Notes under the pieces: generated by a model
Told to the model about the DNA's origin: nothing
Database searches by the model: none
What the model saw: only the letters and a program-made list of their open reading frames with translations
NCBI GenBank assembly: GCA_964399465.1
Contig: CAYNRA010000056.1
Location: 1-19,940 of the forward strand
Source: CAYNRA01 sp964399465
Lineage (GTDB): Bacteria; Bacteroidota; Bacteroidia; Cytophagales; Spirosomataceae
Reading direction: 5' to 3'
Length of the DNA: 19,940 nucleotides
Shown: piece by piece, positions 1 through 7,759 of the stretch
How the letters are laid out: the number at the start of each line of letters is the position of its first letter
Position numbering within the stretch: the first letter of the stretch is position 1
Position numbers and translations under genes: made by a program

Positions 1-51
1 AGCAATACACTTTTAATGTATGGGTCCTGGGTTCGAATCCCAGCGGGATCA
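1..51 (+). tRNA. tRNA-Lys (anticodon UUU), 5'-truncated by the window edge
   Basis: Only the 3' part is present, from the end of the D-stem through the anticodon arm (loop CTTTTAA, anticodon TTT at 12-14), the T-arm with GTTCGAATC, and the 3' acceptor strand CGGGATC plus discriminator A. It is base-for-base identical to the complete copy at 88-160 over all visible positions, and the identity runs four bases past the gene (1-55 matches 110-164). CCA is not encoded. The identity of Lys follows from the anticodon. The 5' part lies outside the window. Confidence 0.95.
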
Positions 52-87
52 CAAAGATAGACAAAAAACAATAATCAAAAAATTTTC

Positions 88-160
88 GATTCCGTAGCTC
101 AGCTGGTAGAGCAATACACTTTTAATGTATGGGTCCTGGGTTCGAATCCCAGCGGGATCA
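88..160 (+). tRNA. tRNA-Lys (anticodon UUU), complete
   Basis: This 73-nt cloverleaf has acceptor strands GATTCCG and CGGGATC (one T-G pair), a D-stem GCTC/GAGC, an anticodon stem ATACA/TGTAT with loop CTTTTAA (anticodon TTT at 121-123), and a T-stem CTGGG/CCCAG around TTCGAAT. The discriminator is A160 and CCA is not encoded. It decodes AAA/AAG lysine codons. It follows the partial copy by 36 nt and precedes a strong hairpin terminator, so the two are probably one transcript. Confidence 0.97.
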
Positions 161-164
161 CAAA

Positions 165-191
165 AAAAAGCCTGACTAAGTCAGGCTTTTT
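165..191. terminator. Bidirectional intrinsic terminator between tRNA-Lys and the SDR gene
   Basis: A perfect 12-bp stem (165-176 with 180-191) closes a 3-nt TAA loop. The GC-rich core GCCTGAC/GTCAGGC is flanked by A and T runs, so it gives a U-tract on both strands. It ends the tRNA-Lys transcript on plus and sits just after the dehydrogenase stop codon on minus. Confidence 0.9.
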
Positions 192-194
192 GTT

Positions 195-1025
195 TTATAA
201 TTCTTTTACAAATTCTTGTAAAGGAGAATCCTTCTCTTTTGCCAAGGCACGAATTACCAATCTATCTGTAAGTTTTGGGAAAAATTTATTTAAGAAGGCA
301 GTTAATTTCCCTTCGGTGGTTAGTACCAATGTGCGTTTTCTCTGTAGTATAGCCTTTGCAATATGTTTCGCAACTTCCTCAGAGGTCATCATTTTTCCTT
401 CATCTCTAACGGTAGATCCTGTTGTACCGCCGTGACTGTCTAATGCTGTAAAACGAATGTTCGAGGCTGTAAATCCAGGACATGCAGTTAAAATATGTAT
501 TCCAAGCGGCATTACTTCTGTCCGTAATGCTTCTAAAAATCCGTTTAATGCAAATTTAGAAGCCGAATATCCCGTTCGAACGGGTAATCCTCTGAATCCT
601 GCAATGGAAGAAATTCCGACAATAGAGCCTTTTGTCTTTTTAATATAGGGAAGTGCAGCTTGTGTCATATAAACTGCCCCCATAAAATTAACATCCATTA
701 AGCGGCGAATAGTCGCATCAATATCAACTTGATCGAACATAGCACGCATGGACATCCCTGCATTGTTGATTAATATATCAATTCTACCAAATTTTTCAAT
801 GGTTTGTTGAACCACTTCATTTGTATTGGATTGAATACTTACATCGGATACAAGAGCCAATACCTTGATTTTTTTCATTTGTAGCGAATGAGCTACATCA
901 AATAATTCCTTCTCTCTACGGCCCGTAATAACTATACTTCCTCCCATACGGCCGAGTTCAAAGGCTAATGCCTTCCCGATTCCCGATGAACCTCCTGTGA
1001 TGATAATTACTTTTCCGTTGAACAT
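195..1025 (-). CDS. Short-chain dehydrogenase/reductase (classical SDR)
   Basis: A 276-aa NAD(P)-dependent oxidoreductase of the classical SDR family, soluble and probably cytoplasmic. The N-terminal Rossmann motif TGGSSGIG is at residues 10-17 and the structural NNAG motif at 87-90. The catalytic tetrad can be placed as N113, S140, Y153 and K157 (YSASK). Arginines R36 and R37 after the second beta strand (TGRREKE) suggest a preference for NADPH. The C-terminal part after about residue 185 is the variable substrate region and gives no clear substrate. Length is typical. The gene stands alone, divergent from rlmD (92-bp gap), and ends at the terminator shared with tRNA-Lys. The family assignment is firm; the substrate is unknown. 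Confidence 0.93.
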   Translation of the reverse strand: MFNGKVIIITGGSSGIGKALAFELGRMGGSIVITGRREKELFDVAHSLQMKKIKVLALVSDVSIQSNTNEVVQQTIEKFGRIDILINNAGMSMRAMFDQVDIDATIRRLMDVNFMGAVYMTQAALPYIKKTKGSIVGISSIAGFRGLPVRTGYSASKFALNGFLEALRTEVMPLGIHILTACPGFTASNIRFTALDSHGGTTGSTVRDEGKMMTSEEVAKHIAKAILQRKRTLVLTTEGKLTAFLNKFFPKLTDRLVIRALAKEKDSPLQEFVKEL

Positions 1026-1075
1026 GTTTTTTAAGGTTTGTTGGATATTAGTTTTGGAAAAATACGTGCAGTTCC

Positions 1076-1106
1076 TTGAAACCGCGTTGTCTTCGTTTTA
1101 ACTTTG
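1076..1106 (+). promoter_or_regulatory. Bacteroidota-type promoter of rlmD (TTG-N20-TAACTTTG)
   Basis: TTG at 1076-1078 and TAACTTTG at 1099-1106 match the -33 and -7 elements known from Bacteroides and Flavobacterium, with 20 nt between them. A start site about 5-8 nt downstream of the -7 element would lie almost on the rlmD start codon, so the transcript would have nearly no 5' leader. Inferred from pattern only. Confidence 0.6.
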
Positions 1107-1117
1107 CAGATTAAAGA

Positions 1118-2530
1118 ATGTTCATGAGAAAACAGAAAAAACAACTACTTAGTGCCATTTCCGTGCTAGATTTTGCAGCAGAGGGAAAATGTCTTGCCAA
1201 ACACGAGGGGCAAGTAATCTTTATTGATGGACAATCTGTCGCCCCAGGTGATGTCGTTGACTTGCTCGTCAAGCAAAAGAAAAAGAACTATTCAGAAGGA
1301 ACAGTTCAGAAAATAATCTCTTACTCTCCTGAACGTGTAGAGCCCTTTTGCACTCACTTTGGGGTTTGTGGTGGCTGTAAATGGCAACATATCGCCTACG
1401 ATAAGCAACTTGAGCAAAAATGGAGACAAGTATATGACCAACTTGTACGTATCGGACATCTACCCATTAAGGAGGTACTTCCTATACTTGGTTCTGAGTC
1501 TATTACTTATTACCGAAATAAACTGGAATATACTTTTTCGAATAGCCGTTGGTTAACCAATGATGAAATCGCACAAGATAACGATTTTTCCAAAGATGCA
1601 CTCGGCTTTCATGTACCCAAGCGTTTTGACAAAGTGTTGCCCATCTCGCACTGTTTTCTACAGCCCGATCCATCAAATGAAATTCGTCTCTTTCTAGAAA
1701 AATTCGCGTTAGACTCTGGGTGGCCTTTTTACGACCATGTCGCACACGAAGGTTTTTTTAGAAATGTGATGATCCGAACGGCTACTACAGGCCAGTTGAT
1801 GGTTGTTGTTCAGTTTGCACGCCCTGAAATGGATCAAATCGAGAAAACAATGGCAGCCTTGCTAGCTGAATTCCCGCTAATTACCTCTTTAAACTACTTC
1901 ATTAACTCTAAAAGAAACGATTCTTATCAAGATTTAGTGCCTGTATGTTATGCCGGAAATCCATACATTGAAGAAGTAATGGAAGATTTAACTTTTCGCA
2001 TTGGCGTTAAGTCCTTCTATCAAACGAATCCAACGCAAGCATATGAACTATACAAGGTAACCCGAGATTTAGCAGAAATTAAACCTACAGATTTAGTTTA
2101 CGATTTATACACAGGAACGGGAACTATTGCGAATTTTGTCGCCAAAAAAGCGAAAAAAGTAATTGGTATCGAATATGTAGAAGATGCAATCAAAGATGCA
2201 TTCATTAATTCGTCTGTAAATGGTATTGAAAATACCGATTTCTATGCCGGTGACATGAAGAAAATTTTGACAGAAAGTTTTATTGAACAACATGGCGCTC
2301 CCGATGTAATTATTACGGATCCACCACGCGCTGGAATGGATAAAGAAGTGATTGACGTAATTTTGGCTGCTAATCCAACACGCATTGTGTATGTGAGTTG
2401 TAATCCAGCAACACAAGCCCGTGATTTAGCTCTTCTTATGCATCAATACGAAATTCAAAAGGTTCAACCTGTAGATATGTTCCCGCATACACATCATGTA
2501 GAAAATGTTGTTTCGCTCATTCGTAAATAA
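1118..2530 (+). CDS. rlmD: 23S rRNA (uracil-5-)-methyltransferase, RlmD/RumA type
   Basis: A 470-aa SAM-dependent enzyme of the TrmA/RlmD family that makes 5-methyluridine in RNA, most likely 23S rRNA. An N-terminal TRAM-like RNA-binding domain spans about residues 10-70. Cysteines C78, C84, C87 and C179 fit the 4Fe-4S ligands that distinguish RlmD-type enzymes from TrmA. The methyltransferase domain shows the SAM loop DLYTGTGT (329-336), DPPR (401-404), the nucleophile region SCNP with C428, and the C-terminal catalytic base E462 in HVEN. Two in-frame ATGs (1118 and 1124) could start it; with the promoter so close, the second (MRKQKKQ) is a real alternative. Whether the target is U1939, U747 or both, as in RlmCD, cannot be read from sequence. 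Confidence 0.94.
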   Translation: MFMRKQKKQLLSAISVLDFAAEGKCLAKHEGQVIFIDGQSVAPGDVVDLLVKQKKKNYSEGTVQKIISYSPERVEPFCTHFGVCGGCKWQHIAYDKQLEQKWRQVYDQLVRIGHLPIKEVLPILGSESITYYRNKLEYTFSNSRWLTNDEIAQDNDFSKDALGFHVPKRFDKVLPISHCFLQPDPSNEIRLFLEKFALDSGWPFYDHVAHEGFFRNVMIRTATTGQLMVVVQFARPEMDQIEKTMAALLAEFPLITSLNYFINSKRNDSYQDLVPVCYAGNPYIEEVMEDLTFRIGVKSFYQTNPTQAYELYKVTRDLAEIKPTDLVYDLYTGTGTIANFVAKKAKKVIGIEYVEDAIKDAFINSSVNGIENTDFYAGDMKKILTESFIEQHGAPDVIITDPPRAGMDKEVIDVILAANPTRIVYVSCNPATQARDLALLMHQYEIQKVQPVDMFPHTHHVENVVSLIRK

Positions 2531-2543
2531 TGAAATGTAGTAA

Positions 2544-2592
2544 TTTTAAAACAAAAAGACTTGCTGGTTTCGCAAGTCTTTTTGTTTTAAAA
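2544..2592. terminator. Bidirectional terminator between convergent rlmD and dnaB
   Basis: A perfect 21-bp inverted repeat (2544-2564 with 2572-2592) surrounds the 7-nt loop TGGTTTC. The core AGACTTGC/GCAAGTCT is followed by T-runs on both strands. On the minus strand the outer part of the stem includes the true dnaB stop codon (2587-2589) and last Phe codon, so the hairpin overlaps the coding end. Confidence 0.92.
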
Positions 2593-4232
2593 AGGATATT
2601 CTTCTTCACTATTTGGTGGAGAAAGGGGCTCATCTGGCCTACTATTTGCCTTACTTCCAAATGTAACAGATCCTCCTGGAGGAGATGCCCGCTCGAAGTC
2701 TTGAATTGAGTCCGTGGGGTTTCGCATCGAGTTNNNNNNNNNNNNNNNNNNNNNNNNNNNNNNNNNNNNNNNNNNNNNNNNNNNGTACCTGGATTGGGTC
2801 GATAAAATCCATCAAGATCCGTGAATTTAGTGAACTTGCCGATAAACTTTAGTTTAACTGTATCAACTGTACCACTTCTGTTTTTAGCAATGATAACTTC
2901 ACCCACACCTTCGGTCGGATTTCCATCTTCGTCTTGTGGGATTTTATAGTATTCAGGTCGGTACAAAAACATAACCATGTCAGCATCTTGCTCAATAGAA
3001 CCAGATTCACGAAGATCTGAAAGCATGGGTCTTTTATCTCCTCCTCTGGTTTCAACTGCACGACTTAATTGAGATAGGGCAATTACAGGGACATTTAATT
3101 CTTTTGCTAGATTTTTCAGTGCCCGAGAAATAGAAGCAATCTCTTGTTCACGGTTGCCAGTTCCACCTTTGTTTGTGGTTTCTCCAGACATTAATTGCAA
3201 ATAATCGATGATGATGAGCTGAATGTCATGTTGTGCTTTAAGTCTTCTACATTTAGCACGTAACTCAAGCACAGAAAGGGCAGGCGTATCATCAATAAAA
3301 ATAGGCGCTTTAGAAAGACGGTCAAGCCTTTTGTGCATTTGTTGCCACTCATGTGGTTCCAAGGTTCCTTTTCTGAGTTTTTCAGAGTCAATCTCTGCCT
3401 CAGCGGAAATCATCCGAAGCATAAGTTGGCTGCATGACATCTCCAAAGAAAAAATGGCCACAGGCATGTTGAAATCTATGGCGGCATTCCGCATTGAAGA
3501 AACAACGAATGCTGTTTTTCCCATGGCAGGACGTGCTGCGATAATTACTAATTCTGTGTTTTGCCACCCACCTGTTATTCGATCCAATGCAGTAAATCCA
3601 CTCGCAACACCTGTAAGTCCATCCTTATTGTTTTTCTTGGATTCGAGTTCTGCAATGGTTTGTCGAAGGATTGAACTTGCATCGAGATAGTTCTTCTTTA
3701 CGTTGCGTTCAGAAATATCGAAAAAAGCTTGTTCCGTTTTATCAAGTAACTGGAAAACATCGGTTGTATCTTCGTATGCATCTCTAAGTATTGAGGAGGC
3801 AACCCCAATCATATCTCGCTTAATAGCAGCTTGCGCGATGATTCGAGCATGAAACTCGATATTTGAAGCGGATTGAACTTTTCGAGTAAGTTCAGCAAGA
3901 TAATGTCCTCCTCCCACTTGTTCCAAATCACCTGTTGATAACAGTTGGTTCATCACTGTTAACACATCTATAGGTTCAGACTTGGAGAATAATTGGAGAA
4001 TAGCTCGGTAGATGCGTTGGTGACTATCCCTGTAGAAAGTTTCGGGGGTAAGAATATCGACGACTGCCGTCAAAGCTTCTTTTTCAATCATGAGTGCGCC
4101 AAGTACAGCAGCTTCCATTTCCAAAGCTTGAGGAGGTAGCTTACCTTGTTCTGTACGGATGTTATCCAACCACAAATTTTTTGTTGAAGCTGCCTTTGTA
4201 GGGCGTGGGGCGTTCGGTGCAGTTTTGTCCAT
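2587..4232 (-). CDS. dnaB: Replicative DNA helicase DnaB, interrupted by an assembly gap
   Basis: The ring helicase that unwinds DNA at the fork. The start MDKTAPNAPR is followed by the DnaB N-terminal domain (about residues 33-135), a linker helix, and a RecA-like domain with Walker A ARPAMGKT (233-240), Walker B ending at D343 (LIIID) and the conserved SLEM, SQLSR and DLRESG segments. Sequence is clean to residue 482 (RPNPG). A 51-N gap follows at 2734-2784. After it, the correct frame starts exactly at 2733 and gives 48 residues, rich in P, S, D and E, ending NSEEEYPF and a stop at 2587-2589. That acidic tail ending in PF is typical of Bacteroidota DnaB. The frame on the two sides of the gap differs, so the real gap length must be 3k+1 nt, not 51. 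No intein is seen. Confidence 0.95.
2734..2784. other. Assembly gap (51 N) inside dnaB
   Basis: A run of 51 N lies in the region encoding the low-complexity linker just after the conserved ATPase domain of DnaB. The flanking coding frames show that 51 is not the true length. Confidence 0.97.
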
Positions 4233-4456
4233 ATTTTTTTAACGATTACACAAAATTGCATTTTTTTCTTACATAAAAAAAGGTGAAAGGTAGAGAGCTA
4301 CTTTAATTCTATGAGTATCAATGAGTTGATGAAAAGACTTTTTTGACTACTAAATTAAACAATTTGCATAGATTTAAAATTAGGTATTTTAAGAGAAATA
4401 TGATTATTTAGGACTCGAATCAGTTTATTCATACTAAATCATTACACTTAAATCCC

Positions 4457-5404
4457 TTGACTGAAAAAAGATTTTTATTAGAAGACGTTCCTTTACTGGA
4501 TTTTGTCGGTGTACAAAACAGACATATCAAAATAATTGCTGATGCATACCCTCAATTAGTTATGGTAGCAAGAGGCGACGAGATTGTTGTGAAAGGTACA
4601 GAGGAAGAAGTTGCAAGCGTGGAGGTTATCATTCAGCAAATGATAGCGCATTTGTTAAAATATGCACAAATTACGGAAGAACAAGTAAGGCAATACGTTC
4701 AAAATGATATAGAAGGTGCCATGTCCAAAGCTGTCAATGAAGCAGATATTATTTTGCATGGTAATAAAGGGCAAGTAATCAAGGCCAAGACGGCAAATCA
4801 AAGACGTATGCTGGAAGCAGCGCAAACACATGATATTGTTTTTGCAATCGGCCCTGCAGGTACTGGGAAAACATATACGGCTGTTGCTCTCGCCGTTCAA
4901 GCGCTAAAAAACAGACAGGTTAAAAAAATTATCATTACGCGACCAGCCGTAGAGGCAGGTGAAAATTTAGGTTTCTTGCCCGGTGATTTAAAAGAAAAAA
5001 TTGATCCATACCTTCGCCCAATTTATGATGCACTTGAGGATATGATTCATTCCGAGAAATTGAAAGGGTATATTGAAAAAAATACAATTGAAATTGCACC
5101 ATTGGCTTATATGCGTGGACGTACTCTGAATAATGCCTTTATATTATTAGATGAAGCACAGAATACGACACCCATGCAATTGAAGATGTTTTTGACAAGA
5201 ATGGGGCCTACCTCTAAAATAATTATAACAGGGGATAAAACGCAAATTGACTTACCGAAAAAACAGCGTTCTGGATTAGTTGATGCGGAGGAAAAGCTAT
5301 GTAAGGTGAACGGTATTAAATTTATTGAGCTCGATGGGAGGGATGTGGTTCGTCATCCGTTGGTTCGAGAAATATTGAAAGCCTATGAACAAGACGAAGT
5401 GTAA
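4457..5404 (+). CDS. phoH: PhoH family ATPase, probable TTG start
   Basis: A 315-aa cytoplasmic P-loop protein of the PhoH/YbeZ type, linked to RNA metabolism and ribosome maturation. The N-terminal part (about 10-70) resembles the nucleic-acid-binding region of PhoH-like proteins. The ATPase domain has Walker A GPAGTGKT (132-139), Walker B ILLDEAQN (229-236) and TGDKTQIDLP (258-267). The start is TTG at 4457: upstream in frame there is no ATG or GTG before the stop at 4409-4411, and the protein from this TTG has the expected N-terminus. Its 3' end overlaps the next gene by 20 nt. It heads the five-gene run through holA. Confidence 0.93.
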   Translation: MTEKRFLLEDVPLLDFVGVQNRHIKIIADAYPQLVMVARGDEIVVKGTEEEVASVEVIIQQMIAHLLKYAQITEEQVRQYVQNDIEGAMSKAVNEADIILHGNKGQVIKAKTANQRRMLEAAQTHDIVFAIGPAGTGKTYTAVALAVQALKNRQVKKIIITRPAVEAGENLGFLPGDLKEKIDPYLRPIYDALEDMIHSEKLKGYIEKNTIEIAPLAYMRGRTLNNAFILLDEAQNTTPMQLKMFLTRMGPTSKIIITGDKTQIDLPKKQRSGLVDAEEKLCKVNGIKFIELDGRDVVRHPLVREILKAYEQDEV

Positions 5405-6662
5405 ATATATACTTGTTTCCGCTCTGTTTTTGTTTTGCTCAATCTCGTTGGCACAACAGAAAAGACTGTGTGCTGTTGGGCAAAATGAAGTGCCAAAAAC
5501 GCTTACAAAATATGCCCAATTTGAACGTTTTTTACTTCGTCACCAATCTGCACGTGATATTGATACGGTTACACTAATTCGTATTCCAGTTGTTATTCAT
5601 GTGATACACTCGGAAGCATCTAGACTCATTGGCCTGCCTGGAAGTGGCAATATTAGTGACGCACAGATTTTTTCACAGTTAAAGGTTTTGAACGAGGATT
5701 ATCGAAATCAAATGCTTTTATATGGTCAGAATAAAACTACGAATGGTATTGATACAAAAATTGAGTTTTATCTAGCAACAAAAGATCCTGATGGTTTTCC
5801 TACTTCTGGTATTAATCGAGTTTATACTCCACAAAAGTCTTTTGATGTTTTTGATGATAATTTTTTGCTTTCTTCACTCGGTTACTGGGATAGCAGCAGG
5901 TATCTAAATATTTGGGTAACTAAGTTGAAAAATAATTATTTGGGTTTGGGTGAATTTCCTGGTGGAGATTTGGAAGGTTTAGAGGTGGAGGATGTAGATG
6001 CAAGGATAGATGGTGTGATTATTGACCATACCGTTTTTGGAAAACAAATGGGCACTGTGTCTGATGCTTTTTACGGATATGGACGTACGCTTACGCACGA
6101 AGTAGGGCATTGGCTTGGATTAATTCATACCTGGGGTGATCAGTTTTGTGGATCTGATTTTGTAGATGATACACCACCTACTGAATCCCCCAATCAAACC
6201 TTGTTTTGTCGCCCGACATTTTCAAATTGTGATGGAGTTCGAACCTTGAATATGATCGAAAACTTTATGGATTATACGCCAGATTCATGTATGAATACTT
6301 TTACAATTGGGCAACGAGATCGACTTCGTCTAGTCCTCAACTTATCTGAAAGAAGGAGGAGTTTAGTTGATAACAGTCTGTTAGCTAATCAATTGGTAGA
6401 AATTCCTGAAATGATTGTGCTAAATAATCCGGGAAGTTTGGAATCTTTGGCTATTCAGTTTTTGGTTCCTGAGTATAAAGATTTTACAGTAAGTTTTTAT
6501 AATATTTCTGGTCAACTTATTCAACGAGAAGAATTTTTTCAATCTCCTAGTTTTTTTTGGCGTCCTACTCGATTCCCGACCTCTTGGCGTGAGGAAGGTA
6601 TTATTATCTGCAAATGGGAGATAGGGGATCAATTAATCAGTAAACGGATAATCATTTATTAA
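5385..6662 (+). CDS. Secreted M43-family (pappalysin-like) zinc metalloprotease
   Basis: A 425-aa secreted protease. A signal peptide is clear: a Lys-rich start, a hydrophobic core at about 8-22 and a likely cleavage after SLA (residue 23). The catalytic zinc site HEVGHWLGLIH puts ligands at H238, H242 and H248 with E239 as the catalytic Glu. The Met-turn is M295 in NFMDY, and several cysteines nearby could form disulfides, as in M43B enzymes. Residues about 345-425 have the look of a type IX secretion C-terminal domain (NNPG, VSFYNISGQL, then GDQLISKRIIIY), though divergent. The start ATG lies inside phoH (20-nt overlap), and dCMP deaminase follows after 5 nt, so it is co-transcribed with housekeeping genes. 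The substrate is unknown. Confidence 0.88.
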   Translation: MNKTKCKYILVSALFLFCSISLAQQKRLCAVGQNEVPKTLTKYAQFERFLLRHQSARDIDTVTLIRIPVVIHVIHSEASRLIGLPGSGNISDAQIFSQLKVLNEDYRNQMLLYGQNKTTNGIDTKIEFYLATKDPDGFPTSGINRVYTPQKSFDVFDDNFLLSSLGYWDSSRYLNIWVTKLKNNYLGLGEFPGGDLEGLEVEDVDARIDGVIIDHTVFGKQMGTVSDAFYGYGRTLTHEVGHWLGLIHTWGDQFCGSDFVDDTPPTESPNQTLFCRPTFSNCDGVRTLNMIENFMDYTPDSCMNTFTIGQRDRLRLVLNLSERRRSLVDNSLLANQLVEIPEMIVLNNPGSLESLAIQFLVPEYKDFTVSFYNISGQLIQREEFFQSPSFFWRPTRFPTSWREEGIIICKWEIGDQLISKRIIIY

Positions 6663-6667
6663 TAGAT

Positions 6668-7141
6668 ATGTTACGCTCAAAGCCACGATTTGATGATATT
6701 TTTATGGAACTTGCTCAAAATTTGGCACTTAGGTCGCATTGTGTTCGTGCACAAGTTGGGGCAGTTTTAACGAATGAAACTCGTATTATTTCCATTGGTT
6801 ATAACGGACCACCTGCCGATACGCATAACTGTGATATTGAATTTGGAGAAACTGGTTGCCCTAAGGACTCAAAAGGAAGTTGCTCGTTGGCATTACATGC
6901 AGAACAAAATGCTATTCTATATGCAGTAAAAAATGGAAGCAAGGTGGAGGGATCAACCTTATATGTGACTCTTTCTCCATGTATTGCTTGTGCCCGCGTA
7001 ATTTTTACCATGAAAATAAAAAAAGTGGTCTATTTACATTCTTACGCACAATATAAAGGGTTAGAAATAGACGAAGGGGTTGCATTTTTACAAAAATTCG
7101 GTGTTGAGGTTGTTCACTATTCTTCGCTTACACAAGACTGA
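6668..7141 (+). CDS. dCMP deaminase family protein (ComEB-like)
   Basis: A 157-aa zinc-dependent cytidine/deoxycytidylate deaminase. The catalytic signature is H77-A-E79 with PCIAC (C105 and C108) as the remaining zinc ligands. Upstream, GYNGPP (44-49) is the substrate-loop motif of dCMP deaminases, and C55, C64 and C72 fall where phage T4-type dCMP deaminases hold a second, structural zinc. The expected reaction is dCMP to dUMP, feeding thymidylate synthesis. It is separated by 5 nt from the protease upstream and 3 nt from acpH downstream. The assignment to dCMP rather than another cytosine substrate rests on family resemblance. Confidence 0.9.
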   Translation: MLRSKPRFDDIFMELAQNLALRSHCVRAQVGAVLTNETRIISIGYNGPPADTHNCDIEFGETGCPKDSKGSCSLALHAEQNAILYAVKNGSKVEGSTLYVTLSPCIACARVIFTMKIKKVVYLHSYAQYKGLEIDEGVAFLQKFGVEVVHYSSLTQD

Positions 7142-7144
7142 TGT

Positions 7145-7759
7145 ATGAACTATTTGGCACACTTGGAGTTGTCTGGCTCGGATTCCGGCGTTCTGGTTGG
7201 TAACTTAATGGGTGACTTTATGAAAGGTAGCCTGTTTCATACTCGTTTTACATCACTACCTAAGTCTATCCAACAAGGAATACATTTGCATCGAAAAATT
7301 GATGACTTCACAGACAAGCATGAAGTAGTGAAAGAGGTAATATCCCTTTTCGTCAAGAATCAAGGAAAATATGCTGGTATTGTAGTGGATGTGCTGTTTG
7401 ATCATCTTTTAGCAAAAAATTGGATGATTTTTCATGCAAGTGAAAGTCTTGAAGATTTTGCAAACAATGTTTATTCAGTTCTACCAAACTACCAGCATTT
7501 TTTTCCAGATAGGATGGATAAAATGGTTCAATCACTGCTTATGCATAAGTGGTTACCTCAATATAGAACAGAGGAAGGTGTGCGCATGGCATTGGCTGGT
7601 ATAAGCAAAAGAACCTCAACTCTGCATTCATTTGATTCAGCATTCGATGATTTTTATACACATGAGTTGGTAATTTCAGATCTTTTTTTACTTTATTATC
7701 CGCAACTACAACTCTTTTGTATTGATTATTTATCGAAAAAATTCACCACTGATTTATGA
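7145..7759 (+). CDS. acpH: Acyl carrier protein phosphodiesterase (AcpH family)
   Basis: A 204-aa protein matching the ACP phosphodiesterase family, which removes the 4'-phosphopantetheine arm from holo-ACP in the cytoplasm. The N-terminus MNYLAHLELS, the GNLMGDF segment with D24, GIHLHRKIDDFTD (45-57) and VVDVLFDHLL (80-89) carry the conserved His and Asp residues of this HD-like fold. Length agrees with the Escherichia coli enzyme. It starts 3 nt after the deaminase stop and overlaps holA by 4 nt (ATGA), implying translational coupling. Confidence 0.88.
   Translation: MNYLAHLELSGSDSGVLVGNLMGDFMKGSLFHTRFTSLPKSIQQGIHLHRKIDDFTDKHEVVKEVISLFVKNQGKYAGIVVDVLFDHLLAKNWMIFHASESLEDFANNVYSVLPNYQHFFPDRMDKMVQSLLMHKWLPQYRTEEGVRMALAGISKRTSTLHSFDSAFDDFYTHELVISDLFLLYYPQLQLFCIDYLSKKFTTDL

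Noticed and set aside
1..160. Direct repeat of 55 bases that might suggest CRISPR or an attachment site
   Set aside because: The repeat is explained by two tRNA-Lys genes. There is no integrase or mobile gene nearby and no third repeat.
2517..2733. DnaB reading continued literally through the N-gap to a stop at 2517
   Set aside because: The tail has no DnaB character, runs through the terminator hairpin and overlaps rlmD. The adjacent frame gives a convincing tail ending at 2587.
3223..3690. 155-codon open frame antisense to dnaB
   Set aside because: It lies fully within the conserved ATPase coding region, has an odd Ser/Cys-rich composition and no domain likeness; it is a shadow of dnaB.
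4233..4456. Intergenic region between divergent dnaB and phoH as a possible replication origin or regulatory RNA
   Set aside because: It is only AT-rich. I see no DnaA-box cluster and no strong hairpin. A weak -7 candidate for dnaB (CAATTTTG, minus strand 4251-4258) is one base off and lacks a good partner.
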